Below are positions 37,050-46,925 of a DNA stretch of 64,000 nucleotides, one piece after another. The translations under genes and the position numbers were made by a program. This DNA comes from Burkholderiales bacterium (GTDB lineage: Bacteria > Pseudomonadota > Gammaproteobacteria > Burkholderiales > Burkholderiaceae_C), in NCBI GenBank assembly GCA_016185015.1, contig JACPOI010000057.1, forward strand, positions 110,971 through 174,970. Direction: 5' to 3'. The notes beneath the pieces were generated by a model. It saw only the letters and a program-made list of their open reading frames with translations, was not told the DNA's origin and did no database searches. How positions within the stretch are numbered: the stretch's first letter is position 1; every line of letters begins with the position of its first letter.

Positions 37050-37075
37050 GCTGACACCTAACTTTTCGTTGGTAC

Positions 37076-37103
37076 AAAAAAGACCGGCATGCCGGTCTTT
37101 TTT
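37076..37103. terminator. Bidirectional terminator (perfect palindrome)
   Basis: A6, GACCGGC, AT, GCCGGTC, T6: a perfect 28-base palindrome with a U-tract in both directions. It separates the orphan gene (plus) from the converging ybbA (minus). Confidence 0.95.
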
Positions 37104-37124
37104 GATCTTACGAAGTACGAAGCG

Positions 37125-37796
37125 TCACCCGCTCGCCCTGCCCGCCTCAATCGTGATCCGCCGCTCGCAGCGCTGCGCAATCCCCGTGTCATGCGTCACC
37201 AGCACCAGGGTCGTGCCCTGCTCACGGTTCAGCGCAAACATCAATTCCATCACGGTCTCGCCGGTCGCGTAATCCAGGCTACCCGTGGGCTCGTCGGCCA
37301 GCAACACGGCGGGCTGCACCACGAAGGCCCGCGCCAGGGCCACACGCTGCTGCTCGCCACCGCTCAGCACCTTGGGGTAATGCCCCAGGCGCTGGCCCAG
37401 GCCCACGCGGTCCAGCATCTCGGTGGCGGCCTTGCGGGCGTCCTTGCGGCCGGCCAGTTCCAGCGGGAGCATCACGTTTTCCAGTGCGGTCAGGTGGCCC
37501 AGCAGCTGGAAGCTCTGGAACACGAAACCGAGCTTCTGCGCGCGCAGGGCGGCACGTTCGTCTTCGTTCAGGGCGAACATGTCCTGGCCGTCCAGGCGCA
37601 CCGTGCCGCTGCTCGGTGTGTCCAGCCCGGCCATGATGGACAGCAGCGTGCTCTTGCCAGACCCCGAGGCGCCGACGATGGCAAGGGTCTGGCGCGGCGG
37701 GACGCTGAAATGGATATCGCGCAAAATATCGAGCGTGCCCGTCGAGTCGGTGACCGACTTGAGCACGTGTTCCACGGAAATGATGGGTTCGGACAT
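37125..37796 (-). CDS. ybbA: ABC transporter ATP-binding protein, YbbA/LolD-like
   Basis: A 223-residue ATPase subunit. Walker [14 protein letters not shown]-loop [10 protein letters not shown], signature [15 protein letters not shown], Walker [13 protein letters not shown] and H-loop LVTHD are all intact. The sequence is of the LolD/MacB type and matches YbbA, which normally pairs with the permease YbbP and is encoded next to tesA. No permease gene lies next to it here. Its ATG overlaps the tesA ATG on the other strand (CATG at 37794-37797). Confidence 0.88.
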   Translation of the reverse strand: MSEPIISVEHVLKSVTDSTGTLDILRDIHFSVPPRQTLAIVGASGSGKSTLLSIMAGLDTPSSGTVRLDGQDMFALNEDERAALRAQKLGFVFQSFQLLGHLTALENVMLPLELAGRKDARKAATEMLDRVGLGQRLGHYPKVLSGGEQQRVALARAFVVQPAVLLADEPTGSLDYATGETVMELMFALNREQGTTLVLVTHDTGIAQRCERRITIEAGRASG

Positions 37797-38430
37797 GAAG
37801 TTTTCTTTCTTGCGTCGCTACTGTATCGCGGCAGCCCTGTTGGGCGGTTTCCTGGGGTTATCCCAGGCGGCCACACCCCGCACGGTACTGGTGCTCGGTG
37901 ACTCGCTGAGCGCTGAATACGGCCTGCCGCGCGGCAGCGGCTGGGTGGCCCTGCTGGAGCAGCGCCTGGCCGCTGAAAAACAGACGGTGCGCGTGGTCAA
38001 CGCCAGCATCAGCGGCGAAACCACCTTCGGCGGCCGCTCGCGCCTGGCCGCCCTGTTGGCGCAGCACCAGCCCACCCACGTGATCATCGAACTCGGCGGC
38101 AACGACGCGCTGCGCGGCCTGGCGCTGGACGCCACGCGCGCCAACCTCGAATGGATGACCCAGCAATCGAAGAAGGCCGGCGCGCGCGTGCTGCTGGTGG
38201 GCATGCAAATGCCGCCCAATTACGGCGCTGACTACGGGCGCCGTTTTGCCGGACTCTTCCAGCAGGTGGCACGCAGCGAGAAGGCAAGCCTGGTGCCCTT
38301 CTTCCTGAAAGGCGTGGCCGATGGCGCCGACCCGACGCGGCTGTTCCAGAGCGACCGCATCCACCCCACGGCCGAGGCCCAGCCCAGGATGCTGGACAAC
38401 GTCTGGCCCGAACTGAAGAAAATCCTCTGA
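37795..38430 (+). CDS. tesA: Arylesterase/lysophospholipase, TesA-type GDSL hydrolase
   Basis: A 211-residue periplasmic SGNH hydrolase. The signal peptide is [19 protein letters not shown] to SQAATP. Block I is VLVLGDSLSAEYG (Ser nucleophile), block II has the Gly in SGETTFGGR, block III is ELGGNDALRG and block V is SDRIHPTAEAQ (Asp and His). The start at 37795 is set by the signal peptide; the long upstream frame is a shadow of ybbA. It hydrolyses acyl esters or acyl-CoA thioesters. The stop overlaps the mnmH start by one base. Confidence 0.93.
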   Translation: MKFSFLRRYCIAAALLGGFLGLSQAATPRTVLVLGDSLSAEYGLPRGSGWVALLEQRLAAEKQTVRVVNASISGETTFGGRSRLAALLAQHQPTHVIIELGGNDALRGLALDATRANLEWMTQQSKKAGARVLLVGMQMPPNYGADYGRRFAGLFQQVARSEKASLVPFFLKGVADGADPTRLFQSDRIHPTAEAQPRMLDNVWPELKKIL

Positions 38431-39491
38431 TGCCCCTGTTCACGATCATCGCCGAAGACGCCCTGCGCCAGCTCGACAGCTTCGACACCGTCATCGACGC
38501 GCGCAGCGAAAACGAATACGCCGAAGACCATCTGCCCGGCGCCGTGAACTGGCCGACGCTGGACAACCAGCAGCGCCACGACATCGGCACCCTCTACAAA
38601 CAGGTCAATGCCTTCGAGGCCAAGAAACGCGGCGGCGCCCTGGCCGCGCGCAATATCGCGGCGCACATCGAGCGCGAAGTGATCGACAAGCCGAAAGACT
38701 GGAAGCCCCTGACCTACTGCTGGCGCGGCGGCAAGCGCAGCGGCTCGCTGAGCCTGATCCTCAGCGAAATCGGCTTTCGCGTGACGATCATAGAGGGCGG
38801 TTACAAGGCCTTTCGCGCTGCGTTGCTGCTGGACATCCCGCGCCTGGCCCCCCTGTTCGACTGGCGCGTGGTCTGCGGCACCACGGGTTCGGGCAAGACG
38901 CGGCTGCTGCAGGCCCTGCAGGCGGCCGGTGCCCAGGTGCTGGACCTGGAGGCCCTGGCCAACCACCGCAGCTCGGTGCTGGGCGCCATACCGGGCCTGG
39001 CCCAGCCCACGCAGAAGGAATTCGACACCCGCATCTGGGACGCGCTGCGCCGCTTCGACCCCAAGCGCCCCGTCTACGTGGAGAGCGAAAGCAAGAAGGT
39101 GGGCAACGTGGCCGTGCCGGCCGCGCTGATCGAGGCCATGCGCGCCGGCCCCTGCCTGAACCTGCTGCTGCCCGACGAGGAGCGCGTGGCCCTGCTGCTG
39201 GAGGACTACGACTTCTTCGTCCAGGACGGCGAGGCCTTCTGCGAGCGGCTCGACGCGCTGACCGAGCTCAAGGGCAAGCAGGTGGTGGAAGGCTGGAAGC
39301 AGGCGGTGCGCGGCGGTCACAGCGAAGACGTGGTGCGCGACCTGCTGCTCACCCACTACGACCCGGTCTACCGGCAGTCCATGGTGCGCAACTTCAAGCA
39401 GTTCGGCAGCGCGCAGGACATCCAGCCCAGGGACCGCTCGGTGGCGGCCATGCAGGCGCTGGCGCGGGAACTGGTCGCCGGCGGGGCCTGA
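38430..39491 (+). CDS. mnmH: tRNA 2-selenouridine synthase
   Basis: A 353-residue MnmH (SelU, YbbB). An N-terminal rhodanese domain carries the catalytic Cys97 in TYCWRGGKRSGS, and a P-loop domain follows (GTTGSGKT, 150-157). EALANHRSSVLGAIPG and YVESESKKVGNV are family signatures. The enzyme replaces sulfur in 2-thiouridine 34 of some tRNAs with selenium via a geranylated intermediate. SelD, which supplies selenophosphate, is not encoded in this window. Translation is coupled to tesA (TGATG). Confidence 0.95.
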   Translation: MPLFTIIAEDALRQLDSFDTVIDARSENEYAEDHLPGAVNWPTLDNQQRHDIGTLYKQVNAFEAKKRGGALAARNIAAHIEREVIDKPKDWKPLTYCWRGGKRSGSLSLILSEIGFRVTIIEGGYKAFRAALLLDIPRLAPLFDWRVVCGTTGSGKTRLLQALQAAGAQVLDLEALANHRSSVLGAIPGLAQPTQKEFDTRIWDALRRFDPKRPVYVESESKKVGNVAVPAALIEAMRAGPCLNLLLPDEERVALLLEDYDFFVQDGEAFCERLDALTELKGKQVVEGWKQAVRGGHSEDVVRDLLLTHYDPVYRQSMVRNFKQFGSAQDIQPRDRSVAAMQALARELVAGGA

Positions 39492-39520
39492 GACACGGCG
39501 CTCAGGCGGCCGTCACGGAT

Positions 39521-40144
39521 TCAGGGTGTCGCTTTCCCGAGGCTCTGGACGGAGGGCGAGGCACAGGCAGTGCCCCGGACCCAGCCCTTGAGAAAGGGCC
39601 GCCGGATCCGGCCGGCAGAAACCGCGGCCGCCACCTCGCTCGAATACCGTTCGGCCCCGCTGAGCTTGCGCACCCAGCTGCGCAAAGGCAGCACGCCGTC
39701 GACCATGGTGGTCACGGTGGTCGACACCGAGTCCACGGCCTTCTGGCCCACGTAACCCACGGCCTGCACCACCAGGCTCGGATCGCTCCCGGGCACCGCG
39801 GGGGCATCGATGTCGGGCCCCAGGGCGGCGTCGAGTTCGTCCAGCTCGGTCCGCAAGGCTGCACAGGAAGCATCGGCGGGTGCCGCATAGGGGCCCTTTT
39901 GCGCGGCGGCCGTCAGCACGGCGGGAATGCGGTTCTCCAGCAGGTTGAGGTCGTTCAGCGGCTGGCTGGCTTTCTGCATCAGGCTGGAGCCGGAGTCTTG
40001 GGCCATGCTGCCCACCTTGCCGCTCACGTCCGCCGTGGTGCTCGCCACCGTGTCACCGGGCTGCCCGGCGACCGATGACTTGTCCGGGGACGCACAGCCG
40101 CAAAGCAGGACCAGCAGCCCTGCCATGACCGACAGCCATTTCAT
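39521..40144 (-). CDS. Putative lipoprotein, unknown function
   Basis: A 207-residue protein with a lipoprotein signal (MKWLSVMAGLLVLLCGCASP; lipobox LCGC, mature N-terminal Cys17). The mature part is Ser/Ala/Asp-rich. It has a helical segment (about 50-80) and a hydrophobic Val/Ser/Thr-rich stretch (DSVSTTVTTMVDGVLPLRSW) but no recognised domain. The start overlaps the stop of the small upstream gene by four bases (ATGA). Function unknown. Confidence 0.75.
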   Translation of the reverse strand: MKWLSVMAGLLVLLCGCASPDKSSVAGQPGDTVASTTADVSGKVGSMAQDSGSSLMQKASQPLNDLNLLENRIPAVLTAAAQKGPYAAPADASCAALRTELDELDAALGPDIDAPAVPGSDPSLVVQAVGYVGQKAVDSVSTTVTTMVDGVLPLRSWVRKLSGAERYSSEVAAAVSAGRIRRPFLKGWVRGTACASPSVQSLGKATP

Positions 40145-40332
40145 GGCTGGGGAGTGTCCCCGGTTGCAGAGGCGTCGGCTTCTGGTGTGTCGCCGCCCTC
40201 TTCAGGCGCGCCTTCCTCGCCCACCGGACCGCCGAGCTTGCGCTGGGCCTTTTCCTTGAGCTTGTCTTCCTTCTTGCGCTTCTTGGCCAGCTCTTTCTGG
40301 CGCTTTTCGTATCCGTAATTGGGTGTTGCCAA
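40141..40332 (-). CDS. Small Lys-rich conserved-type protein, unknown function
   Basis: A 63-residue protein with a TTG start. Its N-terminus (ATPNYGYEKRQKELAKKRKK) is strongly basic and helical; the C-terminal 30 residues are acidic and disordered. Small proteins beginning with this NYGYEKRQKELAKKKKKEEK-like stretch are common in betaproteobacteria as hypothetical proteins. There is no signal peptide. It is coupled to the lipoprotein gene by a 4-base overlap. Confidence 0.7.
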   Translation of the reverse strand: MATPNYGYEKRQKELAKKRKKEDKLKEKAQRKLGGPVGEEGAPEEGGDTPEADASATGDTPQP

Positions 40333-40430
40333 GGTGTGCTTTCTGCGTTCGGTGAATGAAAGCCACTCTAGCAGTTCAGGGCGTTTTGTTCCACGCCCTG
40401 TGGAAAATTTTCATCAACAGGCGCGGGAGC

Positions 40431-40781
40431 CTAGAGGAGCTCAATGCCGAAGTGGCGCAGGAGCAGCGCCAGCAGGCCGAAACAGGCCACGGTGATGAGG
40501 GCGCAGGCCAGCAGGCTGGGCCAGAAGCCCAGGCGCGGCAGCAGCAGCGGGAAGGCCAGGAACATGGGCAGCGTGGGCAGCACGTACCAGAAGGTGTACC
40601 AGGCGTGGTTGGCGATCTTGTCCGGCGGCTGTTTTTCCACGTACAGCCAGACCAGGGTGAGCACGGTCACCAGCGGCAGGGCTGCCAGCAGGCCGCCCAG
40701 GCGGTCGCTGCGCTTGGCCAGCTCCGAGACCAGCACCACCAGCGCGGCCGTCAGCAGGTATTTGGTGATGAGCCAGGCCAT
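40431..40781 (-). CDS. DUF3147 family membrane protein
   Basis: A 116-residue membrane protein starting MAWLITKYLLTAALVVLVSE. It has four predicted helices: about 5-20, 30-48, 62-82 and 90-108. SELAKRSDRLGGLLAALPLVTVLTLVWLY is the characteristic DUF3147 stretch. Function unknown; the family is sometimes annotated as GlpM-like. The ATG at 40781 is chosen; the frame upstream is a shadow of the ABC permease gene, whose stop is 13 bases away. Confidence 0.85.
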   Translation of the reverse strand: MAWLITKYLLTAALVVLVSELAKRSDRLGGLLAALPLVTVLTLVWLYVEKQPPDKIANHAWYTFWYVLPTLPMFLAFPLLLPRLGFWPSLLACALITVACFGLLALLLRHFGIELL

Positions 40782-40794
40782 GGGTGATCCCGGT

Positions 40795-41571
40795 CTAGCC
40801 GCGGAAACGGCGTTTCGTGAGCGCCAGGGCGACGGACCAGGCCACCAGCGCGTAGAGCGCCAGCACGACCAGGTGCAGCAGCGCATCGGCTGGCCAGCGG
40901 CCCATGAAGAGTGGGCGCACCAGCTCCACGGCCTGCGTCAGCGGCAGCCAGGCCGAGACATGCTGCAGCAGCACCGGCAGGTTGTCGCGCGGGAAGAACA
41001 CGCCGCTGAGGAACATCATGGGCGTGAGAAACAGCGTGAAGTAGTAGGTGAAGAAGTCGTAACCCTTGGCCAGGGCGTTGAAGATCAGCGCCAGGCAGCT
41101 GAAGGTGATGCCAGCTAGCAGCAGGATGGGCAACACCAGCAGCAGCATGGGGCTGCGGCTGATGTCCAGCGCCAGCATCACGCCCAGGATGGCGGTAACC
41201 GAGAACAAGGACTTGAAGGCGGCCCACAGCATCTCGGCCAGCAACACGTCGCGCAGGGCCACGGGCGCATTCATGATGCTGTCCCAGGTCTTCTGCACGT
41301 GCATGCGCGAGAAGGCCGAATACAGGGCTTCGAAGGTGGCCGCGTTCATGGCGCTCATGCAGATCGAGCCACTGGCCAGGAAGAGGATGTAGGGCACCTG
41401 CTTGCCGTCCAGCGGCACGCTGCCCACCAGCGCCCCCAGGCCGTAACCGAAGGCCACCAGCCACATCAGCGGCTCGGCGATGTTGCCCACCAGGCTGGGG
41501 ATGGCCAGCTTGCGCCAGACCAGCAGGTTGCGCAGGAAAACAGGCCACCAGCGGAGCATCGGATTCATCAT
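40795..41571 (-). CDS. ABC-2 type exporter permease, NodJ-like
   Basis: A 258-residue permease with about six membrane segments. The N-terminal RNLLVWRKLAIPSLVGNIAEPLMWLVAFGYGLG and the C-terminal LTPMMFLSGVFFPRDNLP are typical of the NodJ group of ABC-2 transporters. It pairs with the NodI-like ATPase encoded just upstream (4-base overlap, ATGA). Outside rhizobia the exported substrate of such NodIJ pairs is unknown; drugs or lipids are possible. Confidence 0.88.
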   Translation of the reverse strand: MMNPMLRWWPVFLRNLLVWRKLAIPSLVGNIAEPLMWLVAFGYGLGALVGSVPLDGKQVPYILFLASGSICMSAMNAATFEALYSAFSRMHVQKTWDSIMNAPVALRDVLLAEMLWAAFKSLFSVTAILGVMLALDISRSPMLLLVLPILLLAGITFSCLALIFNALAKGYDFFTYYFTLFLTPMMFLSGVFFPRDNLPVLLQHVSAWLPLTQAVELVRPLFMGRWPADALLHLVVLALYALVAWSVALALTKRRFRG

Positions 41572-42500
41572 GCTTCCTCCCGGATCTGGCGGCCGGTCAT
41601 TTTCAGGAAGAGATCTTCCAGGTTCGCAGGCCGGTGCAGGCTGCGCACGCTGTGGTCGTGCGCCAGCGCCTGCATCAGCGGCGCGGCATCCTGTGTGTAG
41701 AAAAAGACCGTCTCGCCGCTGACCTCGACCCGGCTGGCCAGGGCCCGCAGCGGGCCGCTACTCAGGGCGACGGTGTCACCGCCATAGACCTCCACCACAT
41801 CGGGCTCCAGGTGCTGGGCAATGAGATCACGCGGCGTGCCTTCGGCGATCTTGCGGCCGTGGTCGATGACCAGCAGGCGGTCGCACAGGCGCTCGGCCTC
41901 GTCCATGAAATGGGTGGTCAGCAGGATGGACTTGCCCTGCTGCATGAGCTGCTGCAGCCGCTCCCACATCAGGTGGCGGGCCTGCGGGTCCAGGCCGGTG
42001 GTGGGTTCGTCCAGCAGCAGCAGGCGCGGGTCGTTCACCAGGGCGCGCGCCAGGCTGAGCCGGCGGCGCATGCCGCCCGATAGCTGGCCGGGCTTGGCGT
42101 CGGCCTTGTGCGAGAGCGCGGCAAACTCCAGCAGGCCGGGGATGCGGGCGCGGATGTCCGCGGTCTTCATGCCGAAGTAACGGCCGAAGACCATCAGGTT
42201 CTCGGCGCAGGTGAAATCGGGGTCGAGCGAGTCGAACTGGGTCACCACGCCCAGCTGGGCCTTGATGGCGTGCGCATCGGCCGGCATGCGCAGGCCGAAG
42301 GCCTCGACCTGGCCGCTGTCGGGTGTGCTCAGGCCCAGGCACATGCGCAGGGTGGTGGTCTTGCCGGCCCCGTTGGGACCGATGACACCCAGGCACTCCC
42401 CCGGGTGGATGGCAAAACTCAGGTCATTGACGACCGTGGCCTCGCCGTAGCGCTTGACCAGATGATGGCATTCGAGAAAGGCATCAGGCATGGCGACCAT
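41568..42500 (-). CDS. ABC exporter ATP-binding protein, NodI-like
   Basis: A 310-residue ATPase. It has Walker A GPNGAGKTTTLRM, Q-loop VVTQFDSLDPDFTCAENL (a NodI signature), ABC signature LSGGMRRRLSLARAL, Walker B LLLLDEPTTGLDPQARH and H-loop LLTTHFMDEAERL. The C-terminal 80 residues form the accessory domain seen in drug exporters. Start at ATG 42500 or at the Met three codons later. It works with the permease encoded next. Confidence 0.9.
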   Translation of the reverse strand: MVAMPDAFLECHHLVKRYGEATVVNDLSFAIHPGECLGVIGPNGAGKTTTLRMCLGLSTPDSGQVEAFGLRMPADAHAIKAQLGVVTQFDSLDPDFTCAENLMVFGRYFGMKTADIRARIPGLLEFAALSHKADAKPGQLSGGMRRRLSLARALVNDPRLLLLDEPTTGLDPQARHLMWERLQQLMQQGKSILLTTHFMDEAERLCDRLLVIDHGRKIAEGTPRDLIAQHLEPDVVEVYGGDTVALSSGPLRALASRVEVSGETVFFYTQDAAPLMQALAHDHSVRSLHRPANLEDLFLKMTGRQIREEA

Positions 42501-42557
42501 TCTGGCATGCGGCCATGACTGTTGCCAGCCAAGGACATACTCCCTCTAGGCGATACA

Positions 42558-42699
42558 AAACTTGGGAAGAAATCGTAGCGAGCGGCCCGAGGGCAAGGCG
42601 GACGGAGCACAGGAACCGGAACGTACTTCCTGTACGTGAGGATTCCGAGCACCGCCCAACGCGGCCATCGGGTCGCGCAGTAGATTTATTCGCAAGTTT
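42558..42699. repeat. 142-base imperfect palindromic element
   Basis: The outer arms AAACTTG...CCCGA (42558-42590) and TCGGG...CAAGTTT (42668-42699) pair with a few mismatches. Inner arms lead to a perfect ACGTAC-TTCCT-GTACGT core at 42621-42637. The element ends at the first base of the stop codon of the DUF2189 gene. It resembles the palindromic intergenic repeats or small non-autonomous elements of Burkholderiales. Only one copy is in this window. Confidence 0.75.
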
Positions 42700-43520
42700 C
42701 AGTCGAGCCAGCGCACCGAGCCGCGGTACGCGTGCCAGCTGGCGTGTCCCAGCCAGGGCCCGATCAGCAACAGGCCCAGGCCCCAGGGCAGCAGGGCGAC
42801 GGCGACGAGCACGGTGATCAGCGCCCCCCACAGCAGCAGCACCGGCAGGTGGGTGAAAAAGACCTGCAGGCTGGTGAGCGAAGCCGAGATGGCGTCGGTG
42901 TCGCGGTCCAGGATCATGGGGATGGAGACGACCGAGGTGGCAAAGACCAGGCCGGCAAAAACACCACCCACCACTAGGTACACCGCCACGAACTCCCAGT
43001 TCTCGGGGTTGAAGATGGCTTGCAGCACACCGGCCGTGGACGGCATGCCGGTGTTGAAGAACACCGCGAACACCACCAGCGAGGCGCGGCCCCAGAGCAG
43101 CTCCAGCACGACCAGCACCAGCACCAGCAGGCCCATGCTGCCGATGCGCGCGTCCCAGCAGGTCAGCGAGCTGCCCAGGTCGGGCGCCAGGCCCTGCTCG
43201 CGCCGGCGGCTCACCTCGTACAGGCCCAGGGCCAGGAAGGGGCCGACCAGCAGGCAGCCGGAGGCGATGGACATGGCGTACTCGGGCTTGTAGCGGAACA
43301 CCGCGCCCAGCGTCAGCGCCATGGCCCAGAAGCACATGCCGTAGAACAGCGCGATGCCCATCTCGGCCGTCACATCGCGCCAGCCACGTGCCAGCCAGCG
43401 GAACGGATCGCCAAAACCCAGGGGCACCATCTCGCGCCGGGGGCCGACCGGGGGCGGCGGCACATAAGGCGCAGGGTTGACGGGCAGGCTGGTGTCGGCT
43501 TCTTGGCTGTTCTCGCTCAT
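42699..43520 (-). CDS. DUF2189 family membrane protein
   Basis: A 273-residue protein. A Pro-rich cytosolic N-terminus of about 35 residues is followed by the DUF2189 region (PFRWLARGWRDVTAEMGIALFYGMCF) and about six membrane helices. GCLLVGPFLALGLYEVSRRREQG and DRDTDAISASLTSLQVFF are characteristic of the family. The function is unknown; members are often linked to the cytochrome oxidase neighbourhood, but that context is absent here. Confidence 0.88.
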   Translation of the reverse strand: MSENSQEADTSLPVNPAPYVPPPPVGPRREMVPLGFGDPFRWLARGWRDVTAEMGIALFYGMCFWAMALTLGAVFRYKPEYAMSIASGCLLVGPFLALGLYEVSRRREQGLAPDLGSSLTCWDARIGSMGLLVLVLVVLELLWGRASLVVFAVFFNTGMPSTAGVLQAIFNPENWEFVAVYLVVGGVFAGLVFATSVVSIPMILDRDTDAISASLTSLQVFFTHLPVLLLWGALITVLVAVALLPWGLGLLLIGPWLGHASWHAYRGSVRWLD

Positions 43521-43583
43521 GAGAACGAGACTAGCCGGCCATCCCGTGGCTCGCTAGTCAGGAAAACACCAATGCTGTCAGGG

Positions 43584-44786
43584 CTATAGGGCCGTCAATG
43601 CCTGCGCCAGGTCGGCCTGCAGGTCCTCGGCCGCCTCCAGGCCGGTGGAGAAACGCACCAGCGTGCCGCGCGCCAGGTGCGCTGGCCAGCCCTGACGCAT
43701 GCCGGCCAGCTCATAGGGCACGACCAGGCTGATGGGTCCGCCCCAGCTATAGCCCAGCTTGAACAGGCGCAGGGCGTCGCAGAAGGCGTCGACCTGGGCG
43801 GCGCTGTAGCGCGCGTCGAAGATCACGCTGAAGAGGCCTGCAGCCCTGCCCTCCTCTGCCCCGCACAGCGCCTGCCAGTGCGCGTGGCCGGGAGAGCCCG
43901 GCAGCGCCGGGTGCAAGACCTGGGTGAACTCGGGCCGGGTCTGGCACCAGCGCGCCAGCGCACGCGCCGTGCGATCGTGCTCGCGGTAGCGCAGCGCCAT
44001 GCTGGGCAGCGCGCGCAGCACCGCCTCGACGTCGTTCATGCCCACGCCCAGGCCCAGGCGCATATGGGTGAGCTTGAGGCGGATGTGCAGCTGGGGGTCG
44101 CGCGTGACGATGGAGCCCATGAGCACGTCACCGCCGCCGCTGGGGTATTTGGTGAGCGCATGGATCGAGATGTCCACGCCCTGCCCCCCTGCTCCCTCCT
44201 GCGCCAGGTCGAAGGCGTTGAAGGCCAGGCCGGCGCCCCAGGTGTTGTCGAGTGCGCTGAGCACACCGGCGCGGCGGCAAATGCGCACCTGCTCGGGCAG
44301 GTCGGGAAACTCCAGCGTGACCGAACCGGCGGCTTCCAGCCAGACCAGCCTGGTCTTCGGACTGATGCGGCGCGCCAGGTCCTGCGGGTCCAGGGGATCG
44401 TAATACTGGGGCGTGATGCCCCAGTCCTTGAGTTCACCCTGGGCCAGGGCCTTGTTGGGGCCGTAGGCGTTGTCGGGGATCAGCACTTCGTCGCCGCTCT
44501 TGAGCAAGGACAGGGCCACGGTGGCAATGGCCGCCAGCCCACTGGGCACCAGCAGGCACTGGACACCGCCTTCCAGCGTGGCCAGGCGCTCTTCCAGCAC
44601 ATAGCTGGTGGGTGTGCCATGCAGGCCGTAGGTATAGCCGGTCTTGTCCTTCCACTCGCGGCTGCGCATGGCGGCCACGGTTGGGAAGAAGACCGTTGAG
44701 GCCTTGAAGACGCCGGGCTGCGGCGCGGCAAAGCCCTCGGGAGGAACGTAGGGGTGGTGGATCAGACCGGTGCGTTTTTCGCTCAT
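43584..44786 (-). CDS. metC: Cystathionine beta-lyase-like PLP enzyme
   Basis: A 400-residue fold-type I PLP enzyme of the Cys/Met metabolism family. YTYGLHGTPTSYVLEERLATLEGG binds cofactor phosphate, LDNTWGAG holds the cofactor Asp, and HALTKYPSGGGDVLMG contains the Schiff-base Lys. The N-terminus and the G(L)HGTPT motif favour MetC (cystathionine to homocysteine, pyruvate and ammonia) over MetB. The symbol is given on this basis; related lyases on other substrates cannot be excluded. Confidence 0.85.
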   Translation of the reverse strand: MSEKRTGLIHHPYVPPEGFAAPQPGVFKASTVFFPTVAAMRSREWKDKTGYTYGLHGTPTSYVLEERLATLEGGVQCLLVPSGLAAIATVALSLLKSGDEVLIPDNAYGPNKALAQGELKDWGITPQYYDPLDPQDLARRISPKTRLVWLEAAGSVTLEFPDLPEQVRICRRAGVLSALDNTWGAGLAFNAFDLAQEGAGGQGVDISIHALTKYPSGGGDVLMGSIVTRDPQLHIRLKLTHMRLGLGVGMNDVEAVLRALPSMALRYREHDRTARALARWCQTRPEFTQVLHPALPGSPGHAHWQALCGAEEGRAAGLFSVIFDARYSAAQVDAFCDALRLFKLGYSWGGPISLVVPYELAGMRQGWPAHLARGTLVRFSTGLEAAEDLQADLAQALTAL

Positions 44787-44895
44787 GTCGCTGCCTAGAT
44801 AGCAATGGCAGCGAGCTTACCGCGAACATCAGCTACGCGAGGCTGTCTTCGTCGTGGGCACCCGCGGAACCGGCTTTGCCGGGCCGCTGGGTGCG

Positions 44896-44910
44896 CCCCC
44901 TTGAGGGGGG
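44896..44910 (-). terminator. Possible terminator hairpin after the phosphoribosyltransferase gene
   Basis: CCCCC (44896-44900), TTGA loop and GGGGGG (44905-44910) form a short strong stem downstream of the gene ending at 44948 (minus strand). No clear U-tract follows. The surrounding 160-base gap, with ATGCGAGCCACACGCAGTGG nearby, looks like another intergenic repeat type of this group. Confidence 0.4.
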
Positions 44911-44947
44911 ATGCGAGCCACACGCAGTGGGCGAGAGTCGGGGGGAT

Positions 44948-45472
44948 TCACACCTGCCACTTCGCCAGCACATCGGCGATGTGCATGCGGTCGTAGACCT
45001 CGAAGGGCTGGTGGATCCAGGGGTTGGTGGGCAGGTAGTCCACGGAGTAATCGGGCTGGAAGGCAGACACGCCCTTGGTCCAGATCACGGCCGTGCGCAG
45101 ATCGGTGATCGGCGGATAGTTGTCGCGCAGCATACGCACCACGGACTGCAGAGTGTGGCCGGAATCGGCCAGATCGTCCACCAGCAGCACACGGCCGGCG
45201 ATCTCGCCCTGCGGCGTGGTGATGTACTTGGCGATGTCCAGGTGGCCCTGCTCGGTACCGGCGTTGGCCCGGTAGGAGCTGGTGGACATGATGGCCAGGG
45301 GCTTCTCGAAGATGCGCGAGAGGATGTCGCCGGGGCGCATGCCACCGCGCGCCAGGCACAGGATGGTGTCGAACTCCCAGCCCGACTGGTGGATCTTGAT
45401 GGCCAGCTTCTCGACCAGGTTGTGGTACTCGCCGTAGCTCACGTACAGGTGCTTGCCGTCTTCGGTCAACAT
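44948..45472 (-). CDS. Phosphoribosyltransferase (hypoxanthine/xanthine type)
   Basis: A 174-residue type I phosphoribosyltransferase. The PRPP loop is VLLVDDLADSGHT and the flexible-loop and N-terminal strands are TILCLARGGMRPGDILSR and IMSTSSYRAN. The C-terminal IHQPFEVYDRMH may be the purine hood. It looks like the Gpt/hypoxanthine group of purine salvage enzymes. It lies downstream of purA on the same strand, which supports a purine role, but the base it uses cannot be read from the sequence. Confidence 0.85.
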   Translation of the reverse strand: MLTEDGKHLYVSYGEYHNLVEKLAIKIHQSGWEFDTILCLARGGMRPGDILSRIFEKPLAIMSTSSYRANAGTEQGHLDIAKYITTPQGEIAGRVLLVDDLADSGHTLQSVVRMLRDNYPPITDLRTAVIWTKGVSAFQPDYSVDYLPTNPWIHQPFEVYDRMHIADVLAKWQV

Positions 45473-45509
45473 CCGGTTGCTCCTCTTTTGATAGCTATTG
45501 TTGCTGGGC

Positions 45510-46925
<1,416 letters not shown>

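Noticed and set aside
44787..44947. A small gene between metC and the phosphoribosyltransferase
   Set aside because: The only frames here lack a ribosome-binding site and overlap a repeat-like hairpin region.
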